NCBI RefSeq assembly: GCF_014385095.1
Contig: NZ_JACRTC010000006.1
Span: 145,345 to 209,344, forward strand
Source: Zongyangia hominis
GTDB lineage: Bacteria > Bacillota > Clostridia > Oscillospirales > Ruminococcaceae
Direction of reading: 5' to 3'
Length of the DNA stretch: 64,000 bases
The position numbers and the translations under genes are program-made. Below the pieces are notes generated by a model. The model did not search any database. It was given only the letters and a program-made list of their open reading frames with translations, and was not told the DNA's origin. Position 1 is the stretch's first letter, and the number at the start of each line of letters is the position of its first letter. Shown one piece after another: positions 46,001 to 53,443 of the stretch.

Positions 46001-48986
46001 CGTCCTTTCCCCGGACGAGGCCGCCCAGAATCAGGTATTTTCCCGCGCCCATATAGGCCCACTTCTTTTCCCCGGTGTTTTCCACCGTGATCTGGAAGAT
46101 GTCGGGGCACTCGGAGAGGACCGGCTGGCCTTCATACATGAGGTCGCAGTTGAAGGTCCAGTCGATGAGGTTGGGGCTCGAAAAGAGCTTCGCCTGCTTG
46201 CCGGCCACCACCATGATCCACTCTCCGCCGCCGGGCAGGGAGGCGTCGGGATACCAGTTGACCTTGGGGTCGCGGAAGTCGGCGGAATATTTGTTGCCCT
46301 CGTTTTTCAGAACGGGGTTATTCTTATATTTGGTGAAGGTGCGCCCGTTGTCGGTGGAATAAGCGATGGACTGTTTTTCCGTGCCGAACTCGCTCTCGCC
46401 GTGGCTGGTGTAGATGGCCACCATCCTCCCACCCGGCGGTGTAGACGCGTCAAAGAGGCCGGAGGTGTTGTCCCGGTCGATGACGCAGGAGCCGGAAAAG
46501 ATGCTGCCCAGCTCGTCGGGATAGAGGACGGGAGGCAGTTCCTCCCAGTGGACCATATCCTTGGAGACGGCGTGGCCCCATCCTGGAGGCGCTCCTATGA
46601 TTTTGTCATAGCCGTACTGGAAGAACATGTGATATTCCCCGGTGGCTTCGTTATAAACGAGACCGTTGGGGTCGTTCATATAGCCCCGTTCCGGCGTGTA
46701 GTGGTACTGGGGGCGGTATTTCTGATTGCGTGCGTCTTCCGGGTTCATCCGCCGGATGACGTTGACGTAATAGGTGCGAATATAGCTCTCCTGGGTGGTG
46801 ACGTCAATGCGGATGAGGGTCTTGTACGCCTGGGAAAGGGAGATGTTGGGGGACGCTTCCCCGCTGGCCACCTCGGTCTTTCCCAGCGACGCGCCCATCT
46901 CCGCGCTGGTGATCAGGTCCAAAAACTTGGCGCTCACCGTGATCTTGCCGTTTGACACGGCCTTGACCTGCACGTCGGTCAGGTCGGAGGGGGCCTGGGT
47001 ATAGTAGGTGGTGATCATCGGGTTGAAGGCGGGCACCAGGTTGAGGCCCGTAACTTCCAGGGCGCTCAGCTTTTCGATATCCTCCTCGTTGGGGTCGTTG
47101 TTCACATATTGGATGTTCGTAAACAGGGCTTTGGTGCCGAAGGTCATCAGTCCCAGATAGCCGCCCTCGTAGTAGTCGGCGAAGGCGTCCGCCTGCTCAA
47201 TGGGGATGGAGGCGCCGTTAATCCACACCGAAATGCGCTTCATGGTGTCGATTTGCACCTTAAAGTGGATGGGCTTTGTAGTGTCCACATCGGTGAGCAC
47301 GTTCTTGTGGAGGAACACATTACCCGACACACCCCGGGGCTGGAAGCCCTTGATGGAAAGGCTGCTCTTTCCGTCCACGGGGTTGGTGCGGGAGAGCTCG
47401 ATCCCCAGGTATTTATTCTTGCCGATGGTGGCGCCGGGGTTGGTGGCGCCCGCCATCAGGGTGGCGGTGTTGCCTTCCATAAACTGGATGTCCGCCTCAT
47501 AGGCGAAGGCCAGCGCCTTCCCCTCCGAGAACCCGGCGAAGTTGTTATCAAGCTGTAACGCGCCGGTTGTGGCGTTTGTCTTGGTCAGCTTTTCCATCAG
47601 ATAGCCGCTCTGGGCCGTGCCCGACATGTGGTCCCCGCTGAGCTTGCCAAGTCCCGGCACCCCCGCGTCCTCCTCGGGCGGGGCCTCGACGACGGCAAAG
47701 TGGATGTCGGAGAAGACGGCGCAGGTGATGTTGGTCATCAGTCCCAGATAGCCGCCGGTGTAGCCGGTTCGAAAAGCCTCCTCCATGTCCGGCTCATAGG
47801 TGAGGGCAATTTTCTCCCCATTGACCCAGGCCGACAGGGTGTGGTCGAGGGCCACTTCGATTTTAAAGACAACGGGTTTGGAAAAGTCGATGTCCCGTCC
47901 CGCCACCACCGGGGAGACCATCTTACCGCCGTTTGCCCCGCCCAGTTGGAACATACGGATGGTGACGGTCTTGGCCGGCTCGTTGCGGGACATCTCGAAG
48001 CAATAGGGCTTGCCCGTGCCGATGTTCTCCCCGGCGCTGGGAGCGCCGAACATCAGCGTGGCACGGGGCCCCTCTTTAAAGAGGATGGAGGTCTCAAAGG
48101 TAAAAGCCTCGGCCTGCCCGCTGAAGCCGGCAAAGTTATTGTCCTTCATGCCGGTTTCCTGGTCCTTGAGCGTCTTTTGCAGCTCATAGCCGGACTGGGC
48201 GGTGCCGGAAAAATACTTGCCTTGCAGCTTACCCAGCCCCTCCACGCCCTGGTCCTCTTCGGGCATCGGGGTCTCGCCGGACTTGTCCACCATCTTGACG
48301 TTGGAGAACACGGCGTTGGTGCCAAAGGTCAAAAACCCGAAATAGCCGCCGTGGTAGCTGTCCTTAAACTGCTGCTGGGCGCCCGAGAGATAGGCAAGGG
48401 AGATCTCCGTGCCGTCGACCCAGCACCGGACGTCCTTGTTGGCGTCCACCTCGATTTTGAAGTGGACCGGCACGGTGGGGTCGGGGTTTTTCCCGGCGTT
48501 TGTCACGTCGATGATCTTGTTGATGCCGCCCATCTGGAACAGGCGGGTCACCATATCGCCGTTTGATTTGCGCCGCAGCTCAAAGCAGTGCAGCACATTT
48601 TTCCCCACATTCAGCCCCGGATTGGTGGCGCCGAAGATGAGGGTGGCAAACTCCCCGTCTCGGAAGAGGATGTCCGCTTCGTAACTAAAAACCTCCGCGC
48701 TCTTGGAAAAGCCGGCGAAGTTGTTGTCGTTGACTTCGACGTTTTCCGCATTGAGCTTTGTGCGTTTTTGCATGTCGAAGCCCTCGTCGGTTTCGGTGAC
48801 GTAATTTCCCAAAAGCGCGCCGAGATCATCGGAATCCGGGGCGAGCGCCGAGCGCTGCGACCCAGTTTCCCCCGGCGAAAGGGCCATGACCGGCAGGGAG
48901 GCCGGCAAAACGGTGGTCAACGTGAGCACGATGGCCATCATCAGCGACAGCCAGCGTTTCATGCGCATGTGTTTCTTGCTTCTCAT
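39237..48986 (-). CDS. Giant secreted fructan hydrolase with two GH32 domains
   Basis: A 3,249-residue extracellular protein with two complete GH32 (levanase/inulinase/fructosidase) units. The start at 48986 follows AGGAGG; a signal peptide ends near residue 36 (VLPASLPVMALS). Order: three LamG-like modules (about 40-640, SGTAQSGYxLxK), cadherin-like module (650-745), GH32-1 (755-1270; NDPNG near 772, FRDPKV near 906, SECPD near 958), three LamG-like modules (1275-1785), cadherin-like (1790-1880), GH32-2 (1880-2440; VNDPNG near 1885, FRDPKV near 2023, TECPD near 2066), an Ig-like and a LamG-like module (2445-2710), three Ig-like Big_4 repeats (2715-2985), three cadherin-like modules (2985-3195), then NPQSGD near 3217, a hydrophobic helix and RKRKK. 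Both active sites keep nucleophile, transition-state Asp and acid/base Glu. Fructan type cannot be read from sequence. Confidence 0.93.
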   Translation of the reverse strand: MRSKKHMRMKRWLSLMMAIVLTLTTVLPASLPVMALSPGETGSQRSALAPDSDDLGALLGNYVTETDEGFDMQKRTKLNAENVEVNDNNFAGFSKSAEVFSYEADILFRDGEFATLIFGATNPGLNVGKNVLHCFELRRKSNGDMVTRLFQMGGINKIIDVTNAGKNPDPTVPVHFKIEVDANKDVRCWVDGTEISLAYLSGAQQQFKDSYHGGYFGFLTFGTNAVFSNVKMVDKSGETPMPEEDQGVEGLGKLQGKYFSGTAQSGYELQKTLKDQETGMKDNNFAGFSGQAEAFTFETSILFKEGPRATLMFGAPSAGENIGTGKPYCFEMSRNEPAKTVTIRMFQLGGANGGKMVSPVVAGRDIDFSKPVVFKIEVALDHTLSAWVNGEKIALTYEPDMEEAFRTGYTGGYLGLMTNITCAVFSDIHFAVVEAPPEEDAGVPGLGKLSGDHMSGTAQSGYLMEKLTKTNATTGALQLDNNFAGFSEGKALAFAYEADIQFMEGNTATLMAGATNPGATIGKNKYLGIELSRTNPVDGKSSLSIKGFQPRGVSGNVFLHKNVLTDVDTTKPIHFKVQIDTMKRISVWINGASIPIEQADAFADYYEGGYLGLMTFGTKALFTNIQYVNNDPNEEDIEKLSALEVTGLNLVPAFNPMITTYYTQAPSDLTDVQVKAVSNGKITVSAKFLDLITSAEMGASLGKTEVASGEASPNISLSQAYKTLIRIDVTTQESYIRTYYVNVIRRMNPEDARNQKYRPQYHYTPERGYMNDPNGLVYNEATGEYHMFFQYGYDKIIGAPPGWGHAVSKDMVHWEELPPVLYPDELGSIFSGSCVIDRDNTSGLFDASTPPGGRMVAIYTSHGESEFGTEKQSIAYSTDNGRTFTKYKNNPVLKNEGNKYSADFRDPKVNWYPDASLPGGGEWIMVVAGKQAKLFSSPNLIDWTFNCDLMYEGQPVLSECPDIFQITVENTGEKKWAYMGAGKYLILGGLVRGKDGLLDFVAEPGSKIDRLNGNRDLYATQSYYNDPQGRRVIVSWVQDRTATVTDGQIGGEMAGQDKIWNGAQSIPYALKIYQNDDGSYRHTTFPVEELGSLRKEALLFEAADKEITPDTGNLLSGLTGTTYEIEATFTLGTATEFGFRLREGKAADGSDQRILISYQVPQKRFFMDKSQTGKFAEGSNPTKTNYVAMEPLPGNRVKMRILVDNTLIDTFGNDGAAAIGAFLFPDDGSTGMSLFATGGSVTLDSLKIYDMSSIWYDSYTPPVEKFKTNLENLKAVGTAPMEEVDGGLLFGDAGQGNLYAVSDTTVTDFVYEADLTRTDGTGALALLFGNRSNTTNSGFIAVNIDGNASKLFGTGVTEQVVKDGIEKNKDSYHVKLEMKAKHLKAYIDDVLIHDVTIDSYAGGYLGLMSWKAQGIFQNVLYEETAPAEKFNTNLVNLKAVGDIVFEKVDGGLKMGKAGNGNFYAMSGTSVTDFVYEADVSFVQGDGALSLVFGSTMNTAAKDAYAVNVIGGKHSKIFGPGINKQVSDCLTPGKDSYHLRLEVTSGHLKGYVDDKLIHDLDLPSYAGGYLGLLSWNAIGLYQNVLFEDTYVPVDNFKTNLEGWGGDVTGDWLRMEEGYRGMGSGNCPTFATTTASDFTYTAHMEMKSGGSGAAILFRRSEDKSVYYAADVGLTGDGTRVRILKFTKNPDGSYSDRALGSTYMHPDKNKRSFDLKVQAIGPAIYYYIDGELAVTANDAQSLSGAFGLNTCNMTIVFQDVEYTPLDAADLARLTDLAVEGVELIPAFDPEITAYSATVPYETESIALTPVTALPGDITVNGQAIASGDKVTLPLTVGSNSIRIEVRDEKTDIPSITTLNITRKENPEIAYTENYRLQYHYSPASDWVNDPNGMVYYEGEYHLFYQHSPGSGSKRGPMHWGHAVSTDLVNWTELPVALAPDDFGDIYSGSAVVDKNNTSGLFSGNRDENGSLKEEGLVAVYTYNGKLGQVQAIAYSADRGRTWTKYEKNPVIGREQDPLNNAAFRDPKVFWHEESGQWMMIVAGGPVRFFSSPDLIHWKAEGTREEIVTECPDLFELPVEGGSGTKWVLSRAGRFYMVGDFQKVDGVWNFVPDNPEDNDVKPVVNFAPDSYAGQTYDNTPDGRRIMISWMSNWGWGLDIGKELTTNFNGGFTLHEELFLKQTGEGVKLYQRPAEEYKSLREVDKRTELAHVLLTPDGKNPLKSFSGNQYEIIAEFTPEADTTAVGFRLRTGEDAGTLVQYDLTKGELNIDRRESGKNPNAKFPSVYRQKMSRTADGKIRMRIFVDWSSVEVFGNDGEVAGTAQIFPHLSSTGAEVFTTGGNARADITIYPLRSIWRAQAVETEPVRVDLDTIDTQVTVGDTVTVGAKVIPLAASQAVGFTVSGEGDLVEVLRRDDHTLVFKALKTGTVTLTARARGGDVLTQGTIEIADPNFQTNLQNFTASANSDWVIGTDGLTGTFMTGDAFYIAKQTVGPKFNAEVEMQVLEGTGAGLVFGSASESNGKKPGSYVFNIDTTNAGTKGVISSKLFKFEIDKPVVDLSKKGDIPASADGVYHLKVEADNGRFKAYINGALIHDAADNDRPYLSGYVGLNCFRSVTLYNNLFVTTDADISSVVTKDLVVYTARTSDGAAGSADVLQKLPAAVTVMQTDKLQREAGVTWDTASINFAKEGDYAVTGAVDGTTTKAKAKVTVVNTSPVTAIHPDAVELSVETGATQAATRKKLPTSVAFTREDGSSGNAQILYWDLSAVDFDTAGTYPIVGTLDDPAKGLTSGGITEIRGSITVQAPLPTVALEPEKLERTVKPGTDRNEIIAGFPDAVIAVKSDGSKVTASIIGWDFSAVDLTKEGTYTAVGQLEMNAGLRTRDVNITKIDAVIHVSSKLPTVLSMLELSEGALVPQFSADVTEYAVTVAYETEKVQLKPTYTGDAAVTVNGTEVASGEYSADIALDVGENKIEVVAGEKTYTIKVTREAPAPVPTVLTDLALSTGTLAPNFSTEVTEYTATVANSVDSIKVLPTYTGDAAVTVNGTEVASGEYSTDISLNVGENTITVVAGEKTYTIKVTREDKEPPVTETPFLDGLELSQGVLQPSFNKDVNAYTASVGNATDSIQVKPFYSGEMAVTVNGKAVESGVFSEAIALDVGENTIEVKLVMGEKDNIYTIVVTRAKPADTTKPITTKPSIPGGNGSEWKWPEGTAKPGTGKENPQSGDASALPIALLLMAGAAGTAVFLSRKRKK

Positions 48987-49066
48987 CTTTCTCCTCCTTC
49001 TTCTCACAGAGAGCGGGCTTTGAAATCGCTTTGAAAATCAAAATATGGCACAAACACTTATTTAAG

Positions 49067-49095
49067 ATGTTATCACATTTGGATAACTATCGCAA
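49067..49095 (-). promoter_or_regulatory. Putative promoter of giant GH32 gene
   Basis: On the minus strand, TTGCGA (49095-49090), a 17-base spacer and TAACAT (49072-49067), about 80 bases before the start codon. Confidence 0.5.
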
Positions 49096-49099
49096 TTCA

Positions 49100-49540
49100 T
49101 CCCAAAGTTGTTTATTATTTTTGTTTAAATTCCCAAAAATTAGCGATGGAATCTGTCGAAAACCAAAATGGGAGAAGGGGGATTTGCGGTCTTTTTGCGG
49201 GTCGGGAGCCGGCTTATGGACAACTTTTCGATTTTTCATGGATTTTTACCAGTGGTTTGGTTCCAACTCCCCTGATGATCGGGGTTCATCGTCTGGGTTC
49301 CAAAGGGAGGAAAGCCAAAATCCCAAGAAAAGTCCAAAAAATTAGTTGGAAAAGAAGAGCGCTCGCTCCACTTGGGCCGGCCAGGTGAGAAGCTCCCTCC
49401 TAAGTTGTACCGTTTGCCGCCCCTTTTCTCCCCATTTCATAATAGTTGCCCGCCACTTTATGAGAACATCTTCCTAGAGATCGTCAGTACTACTTGTGAT
49501 AATCGCTGATATTTTTGTACAACTTCTTAAAATACTAGGA
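49100..49540. other. Long divergent intergenic region between the two GH32 genes
   Basis: About 440 bases with no supported gene, flanked by the two divergent promoters. It contains TGTCGAA (49154-49160), which equals the core of a Spo0A box but could be chance, and several purine-rich stretches. Its length suggests regulator binding. No cre-like catabolite site was recognised with confidence. Confidence 0.4.
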
Positions 49541-49555
49541 ATAAATTACAGGGAT

Positions 49556-49563
49556 GTTATAAT
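49556..49563 (+). promoter_or_regulatory. Extended -10 promoter of the second GH32 gene
   Basis: TG-T-TATAAT with TATAAT at 49558-49563. No good -35 is visible at the right spacing. It lies about 75 bases before the start codon. Confidence 0.55.
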
Positions 49564-49636
49564 GAGAGCCAAGAGACTGATGGAAAAGTCCCCCAACCTT
49601 GGGGACGACAAACCAATCGAAAGGGAGATGCATCAC

Positions 49637-52600
49637 ATGAGAAGAAGAAGGGGCGGCCATTGGGCCGCATCCGCCTGTATCGCGCTGCTGTTGGCGCTCG
49701 TCCTCGCCCTGGGAGGCATTCTGCCCGCTCTGGCCGCCGCCCCGGCGAAAGAAGGCGGGCTGGACTTTTCCGGCTATCAGGGCGCGGGGCTTTCCTATGA
49801 CGAAGGGTCCGGTACCTATACGGTGGCCAACAATCAGGGCAACCAACTGGTGGCCTCGTCCACCTTCGGGGACGTTTTCACCCTGGAAGCCGACGTCACC
49901 CTGGATGAAAAGACCGCGGTGGCGGGCTTTCTCTTTGGCGTGGGGGACCCGTCCAAGCCCGACGCCAAGTGGAGCGCCGTCCATCTACGTCCGGCCGACG
50001 GCCAGTATGGGGCGGTGCGTGTCTTCTCCAAGCAGGACATCAAAAACCTGGATAAAAAGGTGAACCTTGACCCGGACACCACGGGCAAGCCCATCCATCT
50101 AAGCCTTACGGTGGACGGGGAGAAGAATATCATCGTTTCGGTCAACGGAAAGGAGAAAATTCGCGTCAACTACCCGGCGTGGGGCGGCGGATACTTAGGG
50201 CTGATGACCTACAACTGCCAGGCCCAGTTCCAGCATGTATCCTACGCCGCCGAAGCCCAAGAGTCCGGCGTCTTTGAGACAAACCTTCAAAATCTCCACG
50301 GGCTGCAGGGCGCTTGGGAGGAACGGGACAACGGCTTATATTCCTCCGGCACCGGCAACTGCTTTGCCATGAGCGACACGGTGGGGAGCCACTTCACCTA
50401 TGAAGCGGACGTGGAGGTCCTGGACGGACAGACCGCCTCCTTGGTCTTCCGCTCCAACCAAAACGGCTCGCAGGCCTATGTGGCCAATATCAGTAAAGCG
50501 GGCAAGGCGCGGCTCTTCCGCTTCCCGGCCAAGGGGGACTTTGAGCTGGGTAACGTGACCATTGCCCCCAAGAGCAGCTATCATCTGCGTGTCGAGGCCG
50601 TCGGTTCCCACCTCCAATATTATATCGACGATGTCCTCTTAATCGAGGCCGACGACACCACCTACACCACCGGCTATTTCGGGCTGCTGACCTACAGCGG
50701 CACCGCGCTCTACCAGCATGTCAACCATACCCCGGTGCCGGAGGAAAACCTGCCCGCCCTGACGGGGCTTGCCCTCCTCGGCGCGGATCTGACGCCCGCC
50801 TTTGACAAGAAAGTCAGCGCCTATCGGGCGGTCTTTGATGATGACGTCGCTTCCCTGCGCATCCGTCCCACCGCCAGCGAGGGGACACACCTGTCCTATA
50901 CCGTGCAGGACAAAAATAAACAGGTGCTATATCAGGATATCCCCATCGCAAGCGGCGCCGAATCGGCGGATATCGCCCTGCCCACAGGGGAAAACCTCAT
51001 CACCATCCAGGCGGAGAAAAACGGGGTGAAGCTGCTGACCACCATCACCGCCATCCGCCGCCTGCCGGCCAGCGCGCTTTATGAGGAGCCCTACCGGCTG
51101 CAGTTTCACTTCTCCCCCCAGACAAACTTCATGAACGACCCCAACGGGCTTGTTTACGACCCCACCAGCGGGACCTATCACATGTTCTTCCAACACAGCC
51201 CCCAATTGGCGGACATGGGCAATCAGACCTGGGGACACGCTGTATCCCGGGACCTGGTCCACTGGGAGCAGCTCCCCACCGCTCTGGAAATGGACGAGCT
51301 GGGCGCTATTTTCTCCGGCAGCTGCGTGGTAGACGAGGACAACACCTCCCACCTCTTCGACGACAACCAGCCGGGGGATTCCCGCCTGGTGGCTATTTTC
51401 ACCCACTCGGGCGGGGACCGCACCCACGGCGCGCAGAAACAGAGCCTGGCCTATTCCAAGGACCACGGCATGACTTGGATCAAGTATGACGGCAACCCAA
51501 TCATCTCCAATGCGGGGGACCGGTATCCGGGCGGCTTCCGGGACCCGAAGGTCGTGCGCTATGACGGCAGATGGCTCATGGTCACCGGCGGCGGACGGTT
51601 CCGGCTGTTTTCCTCCGACAACCTCATCGATTGGACGCTGGAAAGCGAGCCTACCTACATCGACGGCAAGGGGGAAAGTCAGCCCATCGTGGCCGAATGT
51701 CCCGACCTTTATCCCCTGCCCCTGGACGGCGATACGGGCAATGTCAAATGGGTTCTCAACGGGGCGGGGCGGCTTTACTTTGTCGGCGATCTTGTCACCG
51801 GCGCGGACGGGAAAATCCAGTTTGTGCCCGAGACGGGCAAGCTGGAAAACATCTACGGCAGCACCGACATCTATGCCACCCAAAGCTATTATAACGACGG
51901 GGCGGGCAAGGACCGGCGGATGTCGGTCAGCTGGATTCGCGACAAGACGGCCCTCGACTTTGTGGCGGAGGGCAAGGGATGGAACGGCGCGCAGACGCTC
52001 CCCTATGAAACCAAGCTGCAAACCATCGACGGGGTCATGCGCTTGACCAGCTTCCCTGTGGAGGAGGTCGCGGCTTTGCGGGGCTCCGAACCCCTCTATC
52101 AGTCTGAAAGCTCCCAGACGATTTCTTCGGATTCTCAGAACCTCCTTGCAGGCGTGCAGGCGGAGCTCTTTGATATGGAAGCCGTCATCACCCTGGGCAA
52201 CGCCGATGAATTTGGCTTCAAGCTGCGGATGGGGGACGGCCAGGAGACGCTGGTTCAATACGATGTGGCGTCACAGACCCTCACCGTGGACAAATCCCAT
52301 TCCGGCGTGGTGGATAAGACCACCTCCGGCGCGGTCTATTTTCCGCAGCACAGCATGAAGCTTTCGCCGCGGGAGGGGAAGGTCACCCTGCGCATTTTGG
52401 GAGATACCTCCTTCCTCGACGTCTTCGGTAACAAAGGGGAAGCCTCCATCAACACCCTGTTCTTCCCCGACGCTCAAAGCACCGGCATGGAGTTTTACGT
52501 GAAGGGCGGCGACGTCACGGTGGATTCTCTCACGGTTTATTCCATGAATTCCATTTGGAAGGAGCCGTCGCCTCAGCCGGTTCCCACGGTTCTCACCGAC

Positions 52601-53365
52601 CTGACCCTGTCTTCGGCCCTCTTAGCGCCCAACTTCTCTTCCGATGTGACCGAATACACCGCCACTGTGGCGAACTCTGTGGACTCCATCAAGGTTCTCC
52701 CCACCTACACCGGCGATACAGCCGTCACCGTGAACGGCACGGAAGTCGCTTCCGGCGCTTACTCCGCCGACATCAGTCTCAATGTGGGCGAGAACACCAT
52801 CACCGTCGTCGCGGGAGAGAAGACCTACACCATCAAAGTTACCAGAGAGGACAAGGAACCTCCTGTCACCGAGAAACCCTTCCTGGACGGCCTGGAACTC
52901 TCTCAGGGCGTCCTCCAGCCAAGCTTCGACAAGGACGTCAACGCCTACACCGCCTCTGTCGCAAACAATGTGGACTCCATCCAGGTCAAACCCTTCTACT
53001 CCGGCGAGATGGCAGTCACTGTGAACGGCAAGGCTGTAGAAAGCGGCGTCTTCTCCGAGGCCATTGCTCTCGATGTAGGAGAGAACACCATCGAAGTGAA
53101 GCTCGTCATGGGAGAAAAAGAAAACATCTATACGATTGTCGTCACCCGTGCAAAACCTACGGACACGACGAAGCCTACCACCACGAAGCCCTCTATCCCG
53201 GGGGGGAACGGTTCGGATTGGAAGTGGCCGGAGGGTACGGCAAAGCCTGGCACTGGGAAAGAGAACCCGCAGTCGGGCGACGCGTCGGCGTTGCCAATAG
53301 CGCTGCTGCTCATGGCGGGCGCTGCTGGAACAGCGGTCTTCCTCTCCAGAAAGCGGAAGAAATAG
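49637..53365 (+). CDS. Secreted GH32 fructan hydrolase with LamG-like and cadherin-like modules
   Basis: A 1,242-residue anchored enzyme, divergent from the giant GH32 gene. The start at 49637 lies nine bases after AAGGGAG. The signal peptide runs RRRRGGHW...LPALAAAPA (cleavage near residue 35). Two LamG-like modules (about 38-350, pattern FTYEADVEVLDG) and a cadherin-like module (355-460) precede GH32 (about 470-1020). Its active-site residues are MNDPNG near 500, FRDPKV near 634 and AECPD near 686, with the C-terminal beta-sandwich ending VTVDSLTVYS. Two more cadherin-like modules (1030-1185) and a Thr/Pro linker lead to NPQSGD, a hydrophobic helix and SRKRKK. Its last 260 residues are almost the same as those of the giant protein. 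It would release fructose or fructo-oligosaccharides from levan or inulin at the cell surface. Confidence 0.93.
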   Translation: MRRRRGGHWAASACIALLLALVLALGGILPALAAAPAKEGGLDFSGYQGAGLSYDEGSGTYTVANNQGNQLVASSTFGDVFTLEADVTLDEKTAVAGFLFGVGDPSKPDAKWSAVHLRPADGQYGAVRVFSKQDIKNLDKKVNLDPDTTGKPIHLSLTVDGEKNIIVSVNGKEKIRVNYPAWGGGYLGLMTYNCQAQFQHVSYAAEAQESGVFETNLQNLHGLQGAWEERDNGLYSSGTGNCFAMSDTVGSHFTYEADVEVLDGQTASLVFRSNQNGSQAYVANISKAGKARLFRFPAKGDFELGNVTIAPKSSYHLRVEAVGSHLQYYIDDVLLIEADDTTYTTGYFGLLTYSGTALYQHVNHTPVPEENLPALTGLALLGADLTPAFDKKVSAYRAVFDDDVASLRIRPTASEGTHLSYTVQDKNKQVLYQDIPIASGAESADIALPTGENLITIQAEKNGVKLLTTITAIRRLPASALYEEPYRLQFHFSPQTNFMNDPNGLVYDPTSGTYHMFFQHSPQLADMGNQTWGHAVSRDLVHWEQLPTALEMDELGAIFSGSCVVDEDNTSHLFDDNQPGDSRLVAIFTHSGGDRTHGAQKQSLAYSKDHGMTWIKYDGNPIISNAGDRYPGGFRDPKVVRYDGRWLMVTGGGRFRLFSSDNLIDWTLESEPTYIDGKGESQPIVAECPDLYPLPLDGDTGNVKWVLNGAGRLYFVGDLVTGADGKIQFVPETGKLENIYGSTDIYATQSYYNDGAGKDRRMSVSWIRDKTALDFVAEGKGWNGAQTLPYETKLQTIDGVMRLTSFPVEEVAALRGSEPLYQSESSQTISSDSQNLLAGVQAELFDMEAVITLGNADEFGFKLRMGDGQETLVQYDVASQTLTVDKSHSGVVDKTTSGAVYFPQHSMKLSPREGKVTLRILGDTSFLDVFGNKGEASINTLFFPDAQSTGMEFYVKGGDVTVDSLTVYSMNSIWKEPSPQPVPTVLTDLTLSSALLAPNFSSDVTEYTATVANSVDSIKVLPTYTGDTAVTVNGTEVASGAYSADISLNVGENTITVVAGEKTYTIKVTREDKEPPVTEKPFLDGLELSQGVLQPSFDKDVNAYTASVANNVDSIQVKPFYSGEMAVTVNGKAVESGVFSEAIALDVGENTIEVKLVMGEKENIYTIVVTRAKPTDTTKPTTTKPSIPGGNGSDWKWPEGTAKPGTGKENPQSGDASALPIALLLMAGAAGTAVFLSRKRKK
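52576..53365 (+). repeat. Right arm of long inverted repeat
   Basis: This is the coding DNA of the last two cadherin-like modules and anchor, matching 39237-40025 in inverted orientation. The two arms are 12.5 kb apart and lie at the outer ends of divergent genes. Confidence 0.85.
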
Positions 53366-53400
53366 CGGCGTATCATTCTTTTCATTTTCGAGCGGCACAT

Positions 53401-53441
53401 AAGCAGGGGCGGTATCGCGTGCGATACCGCCCCTGCTTTTG
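53401..53441. terminator. Terminator between GH32 gene and histidine kinase
   Basis: AAGCAGGGGCGGTATCG pairs with CGATACCGCCCCTGCTT over a 4-base loop, followed by T on the plus strand. It serves convergent genes. Confidence 0.88.
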
Positions 53442-53443
53442 CG

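Noticed and set aside
49154..49160. Spo0A box TGTCGAA between the GH32 genes
   Set aside because: A single 7-base match in an AT-rich stretch is expected by chance, and no supporting sporulation context is present.
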